Source of the DNA: Perlabentimonas sp964490015
Lineage (GTDB): Bacteria > Bacteroidota > Bacteroidia > Bacteroidales > Tenuifilaceae
Reading direction: 5' to 3'
DNA: 64,000 bases
Assembly: GCA_964490015.1 (NCBI GenBank)
Contig: CAZBBA010000009.1
Location: 1 to 64,000, forward strand
Shown here: positions 19,413-27,566 of the stretch, piece by piece
Position numbering within the stretch: the stretch's first letter is position 1
Layout: every line of letters starts with the position of its first letter
The notes under the pieces: generated by a model
What the model saw: the letters and a program-made list of their open reading frames with translations, nothing else
Databases searched by the model: none
Told to the model about the DNA's origin: nothing
Program-made: the position numbers and the translations under genes

Positions 19413-21356
19413 TTAGTTTAAATTCTTACTAATAATACTCCAGATTATGTTAAGATCCTTGGTGATGCTGTAATTTTTTGCGTACTCAAGATTGATTTTT
19501 TCTGCCTGAGCGGGATTCAAATCCCTTTTAAGCTCGGCTGTTGAAAAAACTCCTTTTTTTATTACCGGCAAGCCCAGACAGTTTGAGTGTTCCGCATACC
19601 CCACCCAAGTCTGCTTTCCTACAAGTACTCCAAGCGATTTGTGTAGCATTTTTCTGTGGATTTTTAGGAAAGGGTAAAGCAAAGGGGCGGTCGTAATGGT
19701 TGCCATGGCAACCAGGATATCGAGAAATCGCTTGTTGCGAATATTCTGTGGTTTGCTGATGGCGCTAATCTCGATGGTGTACAAATCGCCCGAAGTGTCG
19801 ATGGAATTACTGCCAATTACCGAGATGCTATCGGGCGGGGCAATTTTAAAATCGATGCCAAGAGGAACTAGTACTAACATCGATTTTATTATCTCCTGCG
19901 AGGAGATATTTGCCGCACAAAAAATTACCTCATCCACATCATTCACCCTAACTATCTCGGTTATATTATGTAGGGCTCCTATCTGATTTTTAGAGGTAGA
20001 ATTTGGCTCAGGCGAAACCTCGCCTATCAACTGAAAATCGACTGATGCCCCGTGGAGAATTGTTAAGACCCTTTCAATTTCATCACCGTTTCCAGCTATC
20101 ACAATTCGCTTTCGACGCTTACTGCTACTGTAATGACTACGACTCACAAAATCCATTGCCAGATGGGCAGCCTGAACCATCAAAAACGACCACGCCGATG
20201 TAAGCAAAATTATTGCCCTTGAAAAGCGCATATCCTCGGGTAAAAGTGAGTAAGCAACAAGAATAATAATGCTACCAATGGTAATGCCCTGTGCTGCGGC
20301 GAATGTTTTTTTAGGTTTATCGTATCCACCCGATAACCAAATGGATATTAGCCAAATGGCTATATATGTGCTTGTAAGTAAAGTTACAAGGTAGCCGGAG
20401 TATGCATCAACGTTATTAAAGCGGTAGCTTTCCCAAAAGGGGATAATTAGTAGTAATCCTGCTACCATTAGCATTACATCAATTGCAGGTTGAAGCCATC
20501 GGCTTACAATCCGTTTGGCTATGCTTAATCCGGCTCTAAAGTAAATGGCTGCATATATAAGGATAATGTACAGAAAGGCATTCTTTTGGGTAAAATGCTT
20601 GCGGGCAAATATCATCATGGCCTTGTAGAAAACCAGCACGTAGTTTATGCTGCCCTTCTTGGTGCTTTCGCCCTTATAGTGGATTATTGTGGTTTTGGGA
20701 AAGTAGTAGTTTTTATATCCGCTTTTCAAAATGCGGTACGAGAGGTCTATATCCTCGCCGTACATAAAAAACGACTCGTCGAACAGCCCTGCCTTGTCGA
20801 GTGCGGTTTTTCTGATAAACATAAAAGCGCCGGGTAGAATCTCAATCTCGTTTATCTCATCGGGGTTCAGATGACCAAGGTGATATCGGGCAAAAGTTTT
20901 AGATTTAGGGAAAAGTCGAGAGAACCCAAAAATCTTGTAGAACGAAACCGAGGGTGATGGCAGTGCTCGCTTCGATTCGGGGAGGAATTTTCCCTTGCCA
21001 TCTATCATTTTTACTGATAGACTGCCCGCCTCGTGATGCTCCTTCATAAACTCGATGCACTGGCTAAAAGTGCTCTCCTCAACCACCGTGTCGGGATTTA
21101 GTATAAGTACATACTTACCCTTAGCCAGTCTTAGGGCTTGGTTGTTGGCGTAGGAAAAGCCGTGGTTCTCGGTGTTCTCAATTAGATTAACCGATGGGAA
21201 TCGGTTTCGTACCATTTGGCACGATCCGTCGGCCGAGGCGTTGTCCACCACAAACACTTCCGTGTCGATATCCTTAGCGGCGTTAAATACCGATATAAGG
21301 CACTGCTCAAGGAAGTACTTTACGTTGTAGTTAACAATTACAACCGAAAGTGTCAT
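19413..21356 (-). CDS. Family 2 glycosyltransferase fused to sugar-phosphate-transferase-like domain
   Basis: About 647 residues. Residues 1-250 are a GT-A family 2 glycosyltransferase of the rhamnosyltransferase type (VVIVNYN, VVDNASADGS, LNPDT as the metal-binding motif, PGAFMFIRK, FFMYGEDIDLSYR). Several membrane helices follow, then a Rossmann-like segment (about 415-535, from IVIAGNGDE). The last about 105 residues (KRFLDILVA...GKQTWVGY...YAKNYSITKDLNIIW) resemble a shortened polyprenyl glycosylphosphotransferase (WbaP-like) tail. I used ATG 21356, where the GT fold begins, rather than the ATG 21 bases upstream. It probably builds a surface polysaccharide or lipid-linked sugar; acceptor and donor are unknown. 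Whether the transferase tail is active is doubtful because it is short. It precedes apbE by 7 bases. Confidence 0.82.
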   Translation of the reverse strand: MTLSVVIVNYNVKYFLEQCLISVFNAAKDIDTEVFVVDNASADGSCQMVRNRFPSVNLIENTENHGFSYANNQALRLAKGKYVLILNPDTVVEESTFSQCIEFMKEHHEAGSLSVKMIDGKGKFLPESKRALPSPSVSFYKIFGFSRLFPKSKTFARYHLGHLNPDEINEIEILPGAFMFIRKTALDKAGLFDESFFMYGEDIDLSYRILKSGYKNYYFPKTTIIHYKGESTKKGSINYVLVFYKAMMIFARKHFTQKNAFLYIILIYAAIYFRAGLSIAKRIVSRWLQPAIDVMLMVAGLLLIIPFWESYRFNNVDAYSGYLVTLLTSTYIAIWLISIWLSGGYDKPKKTFAAAQGITIGSIIILVAYSLLPEDMRFSRAIILLTSAWSFLMVQAAHLAMDFVSRSHYSSSKRRKRIVIAGNGDEIERVLTILHGASVDFQLIGEVSPEPNSTSKNQIGALHNITEIVRVNDVDEVIFCAANISSQEIIKSMLVLVPLGIDFKIAPPDSISVIGSNSIDTSGDLYTIEISAISKPQNIRNKRFLDILVAMATITTAPLLYPFLKIHRKMLHKSLGVLVGKQTWVGYAEHSNCLGLPVIKKGVFSTAELKRDLNPAQAEKINLEYAKNYSITKDLNIIWSIISKNLN

Positions 21357-21674
21357 GGGGTAAACGGTTAGGCACACAAAGGTATTAAAATATGTGTTGA
21401 AAACCGACTCTTAGGCGTGGGGTTATTTATTGATACCTTTACGCTTCTGTTCGATTAATTCATAAATATCGATATTGCCTTTCAGTTTTTATGTCCCTTA
21501 CTATACGCAAGCCTAACGGCAAAGTCCCTTTAGACTGAATATCGGTAGCAAACATTGTAAGATGCATTCTATTGTCCCGCTAGGAACAAATTATTGGTAG
21601 AATGACATATCACCCTGAATCATTGTCCCGTCAGGCCTGCCTGCTGAGGCAGGGACAACATATCGGAAAAAAAC
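21357..21674. other. Intergenic region with a palindromic element
   Basis: A 318-bp spacer between the glycosyltransferase start and the MATE gene stop. The recognisable content is a hairpin at 21623-21658: TTGTCCC (21623-21629) pairs with GGGACAA (21652-21658), with CCTGCC/GGCAGG inside. A partial similar word, ATTGTCCCGCTAGGAACAA, lies at about 21570-21588. The CCTGC...GCAGG core resembles the palindrome at 11752-11766. The rest is AT-rich without features I can name. Confidence 0.5.
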
Positions 21675-23024
21675 TTAAAAACGCCTAATCCTATTAATCG
21701 ATTTATTAAACCAGATGTAGAAGAATATACCTGCAAGCGATAGACCCACCGGGAATCCAATCCATATGCCCACAACACCAAACTCGAGCTGTATTCCCAG
21801 CAGGTATCCAACGGGTAATGCCACCAAAAAGTAGCAGATAAACGAGATGATTGCCATGGCGCTTACCCTTGAAATGCCCCTGAGGGCATTGGCATAGTTT
21901 ACCTGTAGTCCATCGGCAAGCTGATAAGCTCCTCCAATTAGAAGCAGGGTTCCGGCAAGGGCAATCACATCCACATCGGAGTTGAATAGCGATGCAATTT
22001 GGTATCGAAACAGCATAAGCCCCGATGCAATTACAAGTGCCATGGTTATAATTATATGTAGCCCGCTGTTGGCCGCTTTTTTAGCATTGGCAATATCGCC
22101 TGTTCCGTAGTAGTTGCTAACCCTAACCGCCGTGGCGGCGCCAATGCCGTAGTAGGTCATAAACCCAATGGTTTGTATGGTGATTGCAATATGGTGAGCC
22201 GCCAACGCCACGCTACCCAGCCATCCAATCATAATTGTGCTAATGTTAAATATTCCTGTCTCCATGGCCATCTGAATGCCCACCATAAGTCCCATTTTAT
22301 TTAGGGTTTTATGGTGCGTTGGGCTGTAGCTGCTGCGCAGGTAACCCACTAGGTAGCGCTTGTACTTTTTTGTAAAGAAGAAGATGTAGGCAAACGCAGC
22401 CGCCATCAGAATCCGTGAGGCCAGCGTGGCTATTCCTGCGCCCAGTAGTCCAAGCTCGGGGAGTCCCCACTTGCCATATATCAGCAGCCAGTTGCCGAGG
22501 ATATTGAAGGCATTGCCGCTAATCATAATCCACATCGAGGTTTTGGTGTCGTTCACGCCATCGGCAAACTGCTTAAACGCGTTGAATATCATTATAAAGG
22601 TAAGGGAGATAAGCATTACCCAGCTGTAGGGGATTATTAGTGGGTAAAGCTCCTCGGGCTGGCCAAAGCTGCGCACCTTTAGCACAAAAACTGCCATTAG
22701 TGCCGTGATCAGAAAGCCCATTATAAGGTTTGCAACAATACCATTGCGAAGCATTTGTCCTACCTCAAGGTGTTCGCGACGGCCAAAAAGTTGCCCCACC
22801 AGCGGGGTTAGCGCATAGGAGAAGCCCAACCCAAATAGGATGGGCATATTGAACACATTCACAGAAAACGATGCGGCAGCCAGCTCGCTGGTTCCGTAGT
22901 TGCCAATCATGGCACCATCCACAAAGCCAAGAATAATCTGACCAAGCTGTCCTAAAACAAGCGGAATGCCCAGCGCAAGGGTAGCCGAGTGATGACTTTT
23001 ATACTTTACAAAAAAGCTGCGCAT
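21675..23024 (-). CDS. MATE family efflux transporter
   Basis: A 449-residue inner-membrane protein of the MATE (NorM-like) family, which exports cationic drugs or metabolites in exchange for Na+ or H+. Twelve hydrophobic segments in two halves can be followed; early family features are LGIPLVLGQLGQIILGFVDGAMIGNYGTSELAAASFS and, in the second half, the repeat of the same pattern around VALAAHHIAITIQTIGF. The length is normal. A -7 box lies upstream at 23068-23075. The preceding aminotransferase gene on the same strand is separated by a strong terminator, so it is a single-gene unit. The substrate cannot be told from the sequence. Confidence 0.9.
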   Translation of the reverse strand: MRSFFVKYKSHHSATLALGIPLVLGQLGQIILGFVDGAMIGNYGTSELAAASFSVNVFNMPILFGLGFSYALTPLVGQLFGRREHLEVGQMLRNGIVANLIMGFLITALMAVFVLKVRSFGQPEELYPLIIPYSWVMLISLTFIMIFNAFKQFADGVNDTKTSMWIMISGNAFNILGNWLLIYGKWGLPELGLLGAGIATLASRILMAAAFAYIFFFTKKYKRYLVGYLRSSYSPTHHKTLNKMGLMVGIQMAMETGIFNISTIMIGWLGSVALAAHHIAITIQTIGFMTYYGIGAATAVRVSNYYGTGDIANAKKAANSGLHIIITMALVIASGLMLFRYQIASLFNSDVDVIALAGTLLLIGGAYQLADGLQVNYANALRGISRVSAMAIISFICYFLVALPVGYLLGIQLEFGVVGIWIGFPVGLSLAGIFFYIWFNKSINRIRRF

Positions 23025-23067
23025 TATGCTCTATTGGATTTACTAGTTGTAAAAAATTTTGCGATGG

Positions 23068-23075
23068 CAAAGGTA
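23068..23075 (-). promoter_or_regulatory. -7 promoter box of the MATE gene
   Basis: On the minus strand this reads TACCTTTG, an exact TAnnTTTG match, 43 bases before the MATE start codon and just after the terminator of the upstream gene. I see no TTG at the normal -33 spacing. Confidence 0.45.
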
Positions 23076-23120
23076 CTAAGTTATTCCAAGGTTTTGGGTG
23101 ATTACAAGCGAACGCAAACT

Positions 23121-23157
23121 AAAAATGGGCAGGTAAAGCTAGTCTACCTGCCCAAAA
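23121..23157 (-). terminator. Rho-independent terminator
   Basis: Perfect 9-bp stem GGGCAGGTA (23127-23135) with TACCTGCCC (23145-23153), 9-base loop, followed on the minus strand by a T-run from 23121-23125. It ends the aminotransferase transcript, 20-odd bases after its stop codon. Confidence 0.85.
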
Positions 23158-23177
23158 GTATGGTTTGCAAATGTGGC

Positions 23178-24383
23178 TTACATTATCTGCTTAATGGCTT
23201 CGGCCAGTCGTTTAACCCCCTCGTCGTTTTTCTCCTTGCTCATAAACGAGAAGTTTAGGCGCATGGTGTTTTTCCCGCTACCATCGCAGTGGAAAACGCT
23301 GCCCAGCACAAAGGCCACTTTTTGCTCAATGGCAATTTTAAACAGATCCTCTGCATTCATGTGCTCGGGTAGGGTTAGGAAGAGGAATAGTCCACCCTCG
23401 GGCTCGGTCCAGCTAACGCCCTTGGGCATATACTTGCGGAATGCCTCAAGCATGGCGTCGCGCTTAATGCGGTAGCTGTCGATAATCTTTTTTAGGTTCT
23501 CGTCGAAGTAACCTTTCTCGTAGTACTTCGCGGCAATTTTCTGCACGTATGGAGATGTGCAAAGGTCGGTTGCCTGCTTGGCCATCACAATCTTATCGAT
23601 AACCTCTTCGTGCGCAACTACCCATCCAATGCGGAATCCGGGAACAAAAATCTTCGAGAGGGTTCCCAGCAGGATTACGTGGCCTGTGCCATCGAGCTCA
23701 TACATGGTGCGCTGTACCTTCCCGTCGAAACGAAGTTCGCGGTATGGGCTGTCCTCAACAATAAGTACGTCGTACTTGCGGGCCAGCGCAATAATTTCCA
23801 GCCTCCGCGATTCGGGCATGGTGATGCCGGCAGGGTTTTGGAAATCGGGAATTATGTATAAGAATTTTGGCTTTTCGCCTTTGGCTTTCAACTTTTCGAG
23901 TTCCTGCTCCAGCAGATCGGAACGCATTCCCTTATCGTCGAGTTTAATGCCAATCATCTGCGCGCCGTAGGTGCTAAAGGCCGACAGCCCACCAAGGTAC
24001 GATGGTAATCCGCAGATAATCTTATCGCCTGGGTTGATGAAGATCTTTGGAATTAGATCTAACGCCTGCTGCGATGCGGTGGTAATTACTAGGTTGTTGA
24101 CGTTTACCTTTAGCCCCTCCTTCTGATATCGCTCTACTAGAATCTCGCGAAGCCTCATGTCGCCTTCGGTGGCGCCATACTGAAGGGCTTGTGCACCTTC
24201 AGTGTCGAGCACCTCGCAGCTAATCTCCTTTAGCTGATCGATGGGGAACGTGTCGGGGGCAGGAAGCCCACCTGCAAACGAAATAATATCGGAACGTTGG
24301 GTTAGCTTTAGCAGCTCGCGGATAGCCGAGCGCTTCATCCCCTTTGCGGTGTTCGAGAAAACACTGTTTAAGTCGGTTACCAT
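23178..24383 (-). CDS. PLP-dependent aminotransferase, class I/II (LysN/2-aminoadipate type)
   Basis: A 401-residue fold-type I PLP enzyme resembling 2-aminoadipate/aromatic/branched-chain aminotransferases of the MocR-related clade, but without a DNA-binding domain. Motifs: ISFAGGLPAPDTFP near the N-terminus, LQYGATEGDMRLRE, the PLP-ring stacking Tyr in GLPSYLGG, IPDFQNPAGITM, EDSPYRELRF, and the Schiff-base lysine in GTLSKIFVPGFRIGW. Such enzymes transfer the amino group from glutamate or another amino acid to a 2-oxoacid in the cytoplasm; the preferred substrate cannot be deduced. It is a monocistronic gene ended by the hairpin at 23121-23157. Confidence 0.9.
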   Translation of the reverse strand: MVTDLNSVFSNTAKGMKRSAIRELLKLTQRSDIISFAGGLPAPDTFPIDQLKEISCEVLDTEGAQALQYGATEGDMRLREILVERYQKEGLKVNVNNLVITTASQQALDLIPKIFINPGDKIICGLPSYLGGLSAFSTYGAQMIGIKLDDKGMRSDLLEQELEKLKAKGEKPKFLYIIPDFQNPAGITMPESRRLEIIALARKYDVLIVEDSPYRELRFDGKVQRTMYELDGTGHVILLGTLSKIFVPGFRIGWVVAHEEVIDKIVMAKQATDLCTSPYVQKIAAKYYEKGYFDENLKKIIDSYRIKRDAMLEAFRKYMPKGVSWTEPEGGLFLFLTLPEHMNAEDLFKIAIEQKVAFVLGSVFHCDGSGKNTMRLNFSFMSKEKNDEGVKRLAEAIKQIM

Positions 24384-24792
24384 AGCATTGTGTATTTAAG
24401 GTTGGTATTTCAAATTGTAATCAGATAAACCTGTTTGAGGATAAATTATTTGTAAAATACGGCTACGAAGTTACGAAACGTAACCAAAAAAGGCAAATTT
24501 TTGTAAAGGTTTATTTGATATGGTTTAAGACTTCTACTCTAGTAGCAATCTGGTAACCCTAGTTAATTCTTCGGTTAAATCAAGCCATAAAGGTTGGGGG
24601 TGAGAGGAGTGGGAGAGTGTGGTAGGCTGTTTCGTTCATCTATTAAATCACCCCAAACGGGCGATGTAGCTCCGAAGTTACGCAATGAGCCTGCATCGTG
24701 TCTCGACGGGGGAGTGACCTCGTCATCGACCAATGAACATCCGATTACGAAGCCCAGCGAGATTGGCTGCACCCCGAGTTAGCAACCAGCAA
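24384..24792. other. Intergenic region with unexplained GC-rich block
   Basis: From 24384 to about 24555 it is AT-rich promoter-like DNA of the aminotransferase gene. From about 24585 to 24785 the composition changes to GC-rich, and the block ends at the stop of the PIN toxin gene. Within it GTTGGGGGTGA (24593-24603) can pair with TCACCCCAAAC (24648-24658), and the GGGGTG word also matches CACCCC near 24771-24776. An open frame of 65 codons on the minus strand (24575-24772) crosses it but lacks support as a gene. It looks like a discrete inserted or repeated element next to the toxin-antitoxin pair. Confidence 0.4.
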
Positions 24793-25209
24793 TTATTCAA
24801 CGATTTCGTTAAATTGATCTGCAGTCATTACAGGGATTTTTGAATTCTCAAAATCTTTAAGATTTCTGGTTACGATTATTTCTATATTGTTTTCTAAAGC
24901 GGAATAATACTGAAGACTATCCTCAAAATCCTTAAAATTATTGTCATTAAGTGCCAAACTAATTACTTTCTCATTAAGACTTAATATTCCAACCAATAAT
25001 TTAAGTTTTCTTAAAATCTGTTTAGCCTCTTCAGGCTTTTTTGCCCTAAGAAGCACATAATGTATATTTGCAATCGAAAGAGCCGAAGTGAAAAGATTGA
25101 CTTTTTCTTTGTCTGCAAACGTAAAAAGCTTTCTTGCGTCTTGGTCAAATGGTTCTCTTTTTGCCAAAAGATCAATAATTATATTTGTGTCAAGCAGAAC
25201 TCTTTTCAT
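24793..25209 (-). CDS. PIN-domain toxin (VapC-like ribonuclease)
   Basis: A 138-residue PIN-domain protein. Acidic residues of the active site are visible: Asp7 in VLLDTNI, Glu96/Asp97 in DFEDSLQ, and Asn116/Asp119 in TRNLKDF. PIN toxins cleave tRNA or other RNA in the cytoplasm with Mg2+. The antitoxin is encoded just upstream on the same strand (25339-25584), but the gap of 129 nt is wide for a toxin-antitoxin pair, which usually overlap. The gene is full length. It could in principle be a housekeeping PIN nuclease, but the ribbon-helix-helix-like neighbour argues for a toxin. Confidence 0.85.
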   Translation of the reverse strand: MKRVLLDTNIIIDLLAKREPFDQDARKLFTFADKEKVNLFTSALSIANIHYVLLRAKKPEEAKQILRKLKLLVGILSLNEKVISLALNDNNFKDFEDSLQYYSALENNIEIIVTRNLKDFENSKIPVMTADQFNEIVE

Positions 25210-25248
25210 CTGTTTACTTTTTTATTTTCAAAGGTACAGATGGAACTC

Positions 25249-25333
25249 GCCATGACTCTCCTGACCTAACTTGCCGTAAAGCCTTTCTCTTGCAATAATC
25301 ATGGAATGTGTGTGTCAATAGTATTGTCATGGC
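25249..25333. repeat. Inverted repeat in the antitoxin-toxin spacer
   Basis: GCCATGAC at 25249-25256 and GTCATGGC at 25326-25333 are perfect inverted 8-mers about 70 bases apart, lying in the transcribed spacer between the antitoxin stop and the toxin start. In RNA they could close an 85-nt stem-loop ahead of the toxin start. Function is inference. Confidence 0.4.
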
Positions 25334-25338
25334 TCGTT

Positions 25339-25584
25339 TCATTTATATTTTTCCGTCAAATAGTTTGAATATTCCTTCTTGTAATCAAAATCAGGGTCAA
25401 GATCAATTACACCGCTTAAGCTTTCAACCAAAGGCGTTGTGTCTACCTGTTTTTCCTTTGAGGTGGTTATTGATTCAAGATAAATTTCAATCATTTTCGA
25501 AAGACTAATTTTCTGATTATGGGCATATTCTTTAGCCTTTTCAATAACGCTTTTTCTCAATCGTAAAGTTAACTTAGTTTCCAT
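25339..25584 (-). CDS. Antitoxin, DUF6364-like
   Basis: An 81-residue protein starting METKLTLRLRKSVIEKAKEYA, characteristic of the DUF6364-type antitoxins: a short beta strand followed by two helices (ribbon-helix-helix-like) and a charged tail (VDTTPLVESLSGVIDLDPDF) likely to wrap the toxin. I chose ATG 25584 because the promoter at 25608-25638 lies just upstream and would exclude the longer open frame that starts at 25638. It precedes the PIN toxin on the same strand and should neutralise it and repress the operon. Confidence 0.78.
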   Translation of the reverse strand: METKLTLRLRKSVIEKAKEYAHNQKISLSKMIEIYLESITTSKEKQVDTTPLVESLSGVIDLDPDFDYKKEYSNYLTEKYK

Positions 25585-25607
25585 TGTTGCACTTTCTTGT
25601 TTACGTA

Positions 25608-25638
25608 CAAATGTAAGATATTTATACGTCAAGGTCAA
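25608..25638 (-). promoter_or_regulatory. Promoter of the toxin-antitoxin operon
   Basis: On the minus strand: TTG (25636-25638), a spacer of 20, and TACATTTG (25608-25615), an exact TAnnTTTG. Transcription would start near 25602, about 18 bases before ATG 25584. A near-palindrome around TACGTA (25599-25611) touches the -7 box and could be the antitoxin operator. Confidence 0.6.
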
Positions 25639-25787
25639 GTTGTTTGTATATTATGAATTCAATTTTTAATACAAAGTTTGTTATGTGCATGTAAGCCACG
25701 TTTATAATATATTTTACATGTTGGTTGCTAAGTCTGGTCTAAAGCTACCCAAAAATAATACTACCACTTTTTAAAGGAAAACCAAAT

Positions 25788-25811
25788 AGAACTTCTTATC
25801 TACAAAGTTCT
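25788..25811 (-). terminator. Weak hairpin after nhaC
   Basis: AGAACTT (25788-25794) pairs with AAGTTCT (25805-25811) with a 10-base loop, directly after the nhaC stop codon on the minus strand. Only a short T-rich stretch follows, so termination is uncertain. Confidence 0.3.
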
Positions 25812-25814
25812 CAA

Positions 25815-27311
25815 CTATTCATCATCGGTGTTCCCGTCAACTTCAATATGCTTATCATCAGCAGTAGCTTTATCGTCGGCAAAGCGCCTAATGCGGATAT
25901 TGAAAGCGGCCATAAAGATGCTCATAAATGGGCTGATGATATTGAAGAATGCGTAGGGCAAATAGGTGAGCACGGGCACGCCCAGCACGGCCGATTGGGT
26001 TGCACCGCAGGTGTTCCACGGAATTAGTACCGATGTAACCGTTCCCGAATCCTCGAGCGTTCGGCTAAGGACCTCGGGCTTTAGGCCTCGGTCGCGGTAT
26101 GTTTTGGCAAACATACGGCCGGGAACCACAATGGAGATGTACTGATCCGATGCGGTAATATTGAAAAACAGGCAAGAACCAACCGTGGTTGCCACCAGCG
26201 AGCCTGTTGATTTGGCGAATCGAATTACGCTTTCGGTAATACGAACGAGCAGGCCTGCCGCCTCCATCACTCCGCCAAACACCATGGCCGAGAGGATTAG
26301 CCAAATGGTATTTAGCATTCCGGCCATTCCTCGTGTGCTCAGCAGGTCGTTCACTTGCAAATTCTCTGTTGTTATTGAAATTTCTCCAAACATACTCTTC
26401 ATTATGGCAACGTACGAGGAGATTCCGTAACCAGCATCAATATCCGAAACCTGTTTGATAATTTGAGGTTGAAAGATAACTGCAAAAGCTCCGCCCAGAA
26501 GCGTACCAACCATAAGGGCAGGCAGGGGAGGCATTTTGTTCACAATTACTACTATCAGTATTACTGGAACCAGAAAAAGCCAGGGAGTAATGTTAAAGGC
26601 GTGCTCAATGGCCACAATGGTCGACTGAACATTTGCCTCACCTCCGGTATGGCTCGAAGTGAACCCCAACACTAAAAAGATAACCATGGTGATAATTATA
26701 GATGGGCCAGTGGTTATTACCATGTATCGGATGTGCGTGAACAGATCTGTTCCCGCCATAGCGGGCGCCAGGTTGGTGGTGTCGGAAAGTGGCGACATTT
26801 TATCGCCGAAATACGCTCCCGATATTATGGCGCCAGCAACCACCCCGGTACTAAATCCCAGCGCATTGCCAATGCCTAGCAGCGCCACGCCAATGGTGGC
26901 CACCGTGGACCACGAGCTACCCGTAGCCAGCGATACCAGGGAGCAAATTACCACCGAGGCCAGCAAAAATATGCTGGGATGCAGGATTTTTAAACCATAG
27001 TAAATCATTGCAGGAACTACACCGCTTAAAAGCCAGGTGCCTGCAAGGGAACCAATCAGCAGCAGGATTAGCATTGATGGCATGGCTGAGCTAATGCTTT
27101 TGACCACCTGCTTGCGCACATCGTACCAATTATGCCCCAGCGATACCGCTACAATGCCCCCAATGCTTGCTGCAAGCAGTAACGCTATCTGGTTTGCCCC
27201 CGACAGGGTATCGTCGCCAAAAAAGGTGACGTTTAGAACTAGTAAAAAGATTAGAAAGAAAATTGGAATAAATGCTTGAAGAAGGCTGGGTTTACTAATG
27301 GTTGAGGTCAT
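25815..27311 (-). CDS. nhaC: Na+/H+ antiporter, NhaC family
   Basis: A 498-residue polytopic inner-membrane protein of the NhaC family, which expels Na+ in exchange for H+. Characteristic segments are SLATGSSWSTVATIGVALLGIG, ISGAYFGDKMSPLSDTTNLAPAMAGT and, near the C-terminus, GTVTSVLIPWNTCGATQSAVLGVP. The tail after the last helix is acidic and charged. Length is normal. It is divergent from the histidine kinase gene at 27567, and the 255-bp space between them holds an operator-like cluster at 27454-27481. It is likely part of ion and pH homeostasis. Confidence 0.9.
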   Translation of the reverse strand: MTSTISKPSLLQAFIPIFFLIFLLVLNVTFFGDDTLSGANQIALLLAASIGGIVAVSLGHNWYDVRKQVVKSISSAMPSMLILLLIGSLAGTWLLSGVVPAMIYYGLKILHPSIFLLASVVICSLVSLATGSSWSTVATIGVALLGIGNALGFSTGVVAGAIISGAYFGDKMSPLSDTTNLAPAMAGTDLFTHIRYMVITTGPSIIITMVIFLVLGFTSSHTGGEANVQSTIVAIEHAFNITPWLFLVPVILIVVIVNKMPPLPALMVGTLLGGAFAVIFQPQIIKQVSDIDAGYGISSYVAIMKSMFGEISITTENLQVNDLLSTRGMAGMLNTIWLILSAMVFGGVMEAAGLLVRITESVIRFAKSTGSLVATTVGSCLFFNITASDQYISIVVPGRMFAKTYRDRGLKPEVLSRTLEDSGTVTSVLIPWNTCGATQSAVLGVPVLTYLPYAFFNIISPFMSIFMAAFNIRIRRFADDKATADDKHIEVDGNTDDE

Positions 27312-27453
27312 GCTGATAATAGTTTTGAGTGTAAATGGTTCGAAAGATAACTATTTTCTTGTTCACCGCTTCTCCAGATTAGCAAGGTAATATTGTTTTT
27401 CGATTCTCTTGGAATGATTGCAAAATTATTAGTATAAGGATTACCTGTTAGTT

Positions 27454-27481
27454 GTCAAAAAATTTTGACTAATAGTCAAAA
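27454..27481. promoter_or_regulatory. Inverted-repeat operator cluster
   Basis: Three half-sites of the word GTCAAAA/TTTTGAC alternate in orientation: 27454-27460, 27463-27469 and 27475-27481. The last two form the perfect palindrome TTTTGACTAATAGTCAAAA. It lies between divergent nhaC and the hybrid kinase, so it may control one or both. The cognate regulator is unknown. Confidence 0.5.
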
Positions 27482-27566
27482 TCAATAAAGTATATCGATT
27501 GAAAATTATAAATTGCCATGTTTTAAGAATCTCCCATTGCATAATTGAATGTAATTACCGAAAAGC

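Noticed and set aside
24575..24772. Small protein-coding gene of 65 codons
   Set aside because: No promoter, no domain, and biased composition that fits a non-coding element better; kept as an unexplained block.
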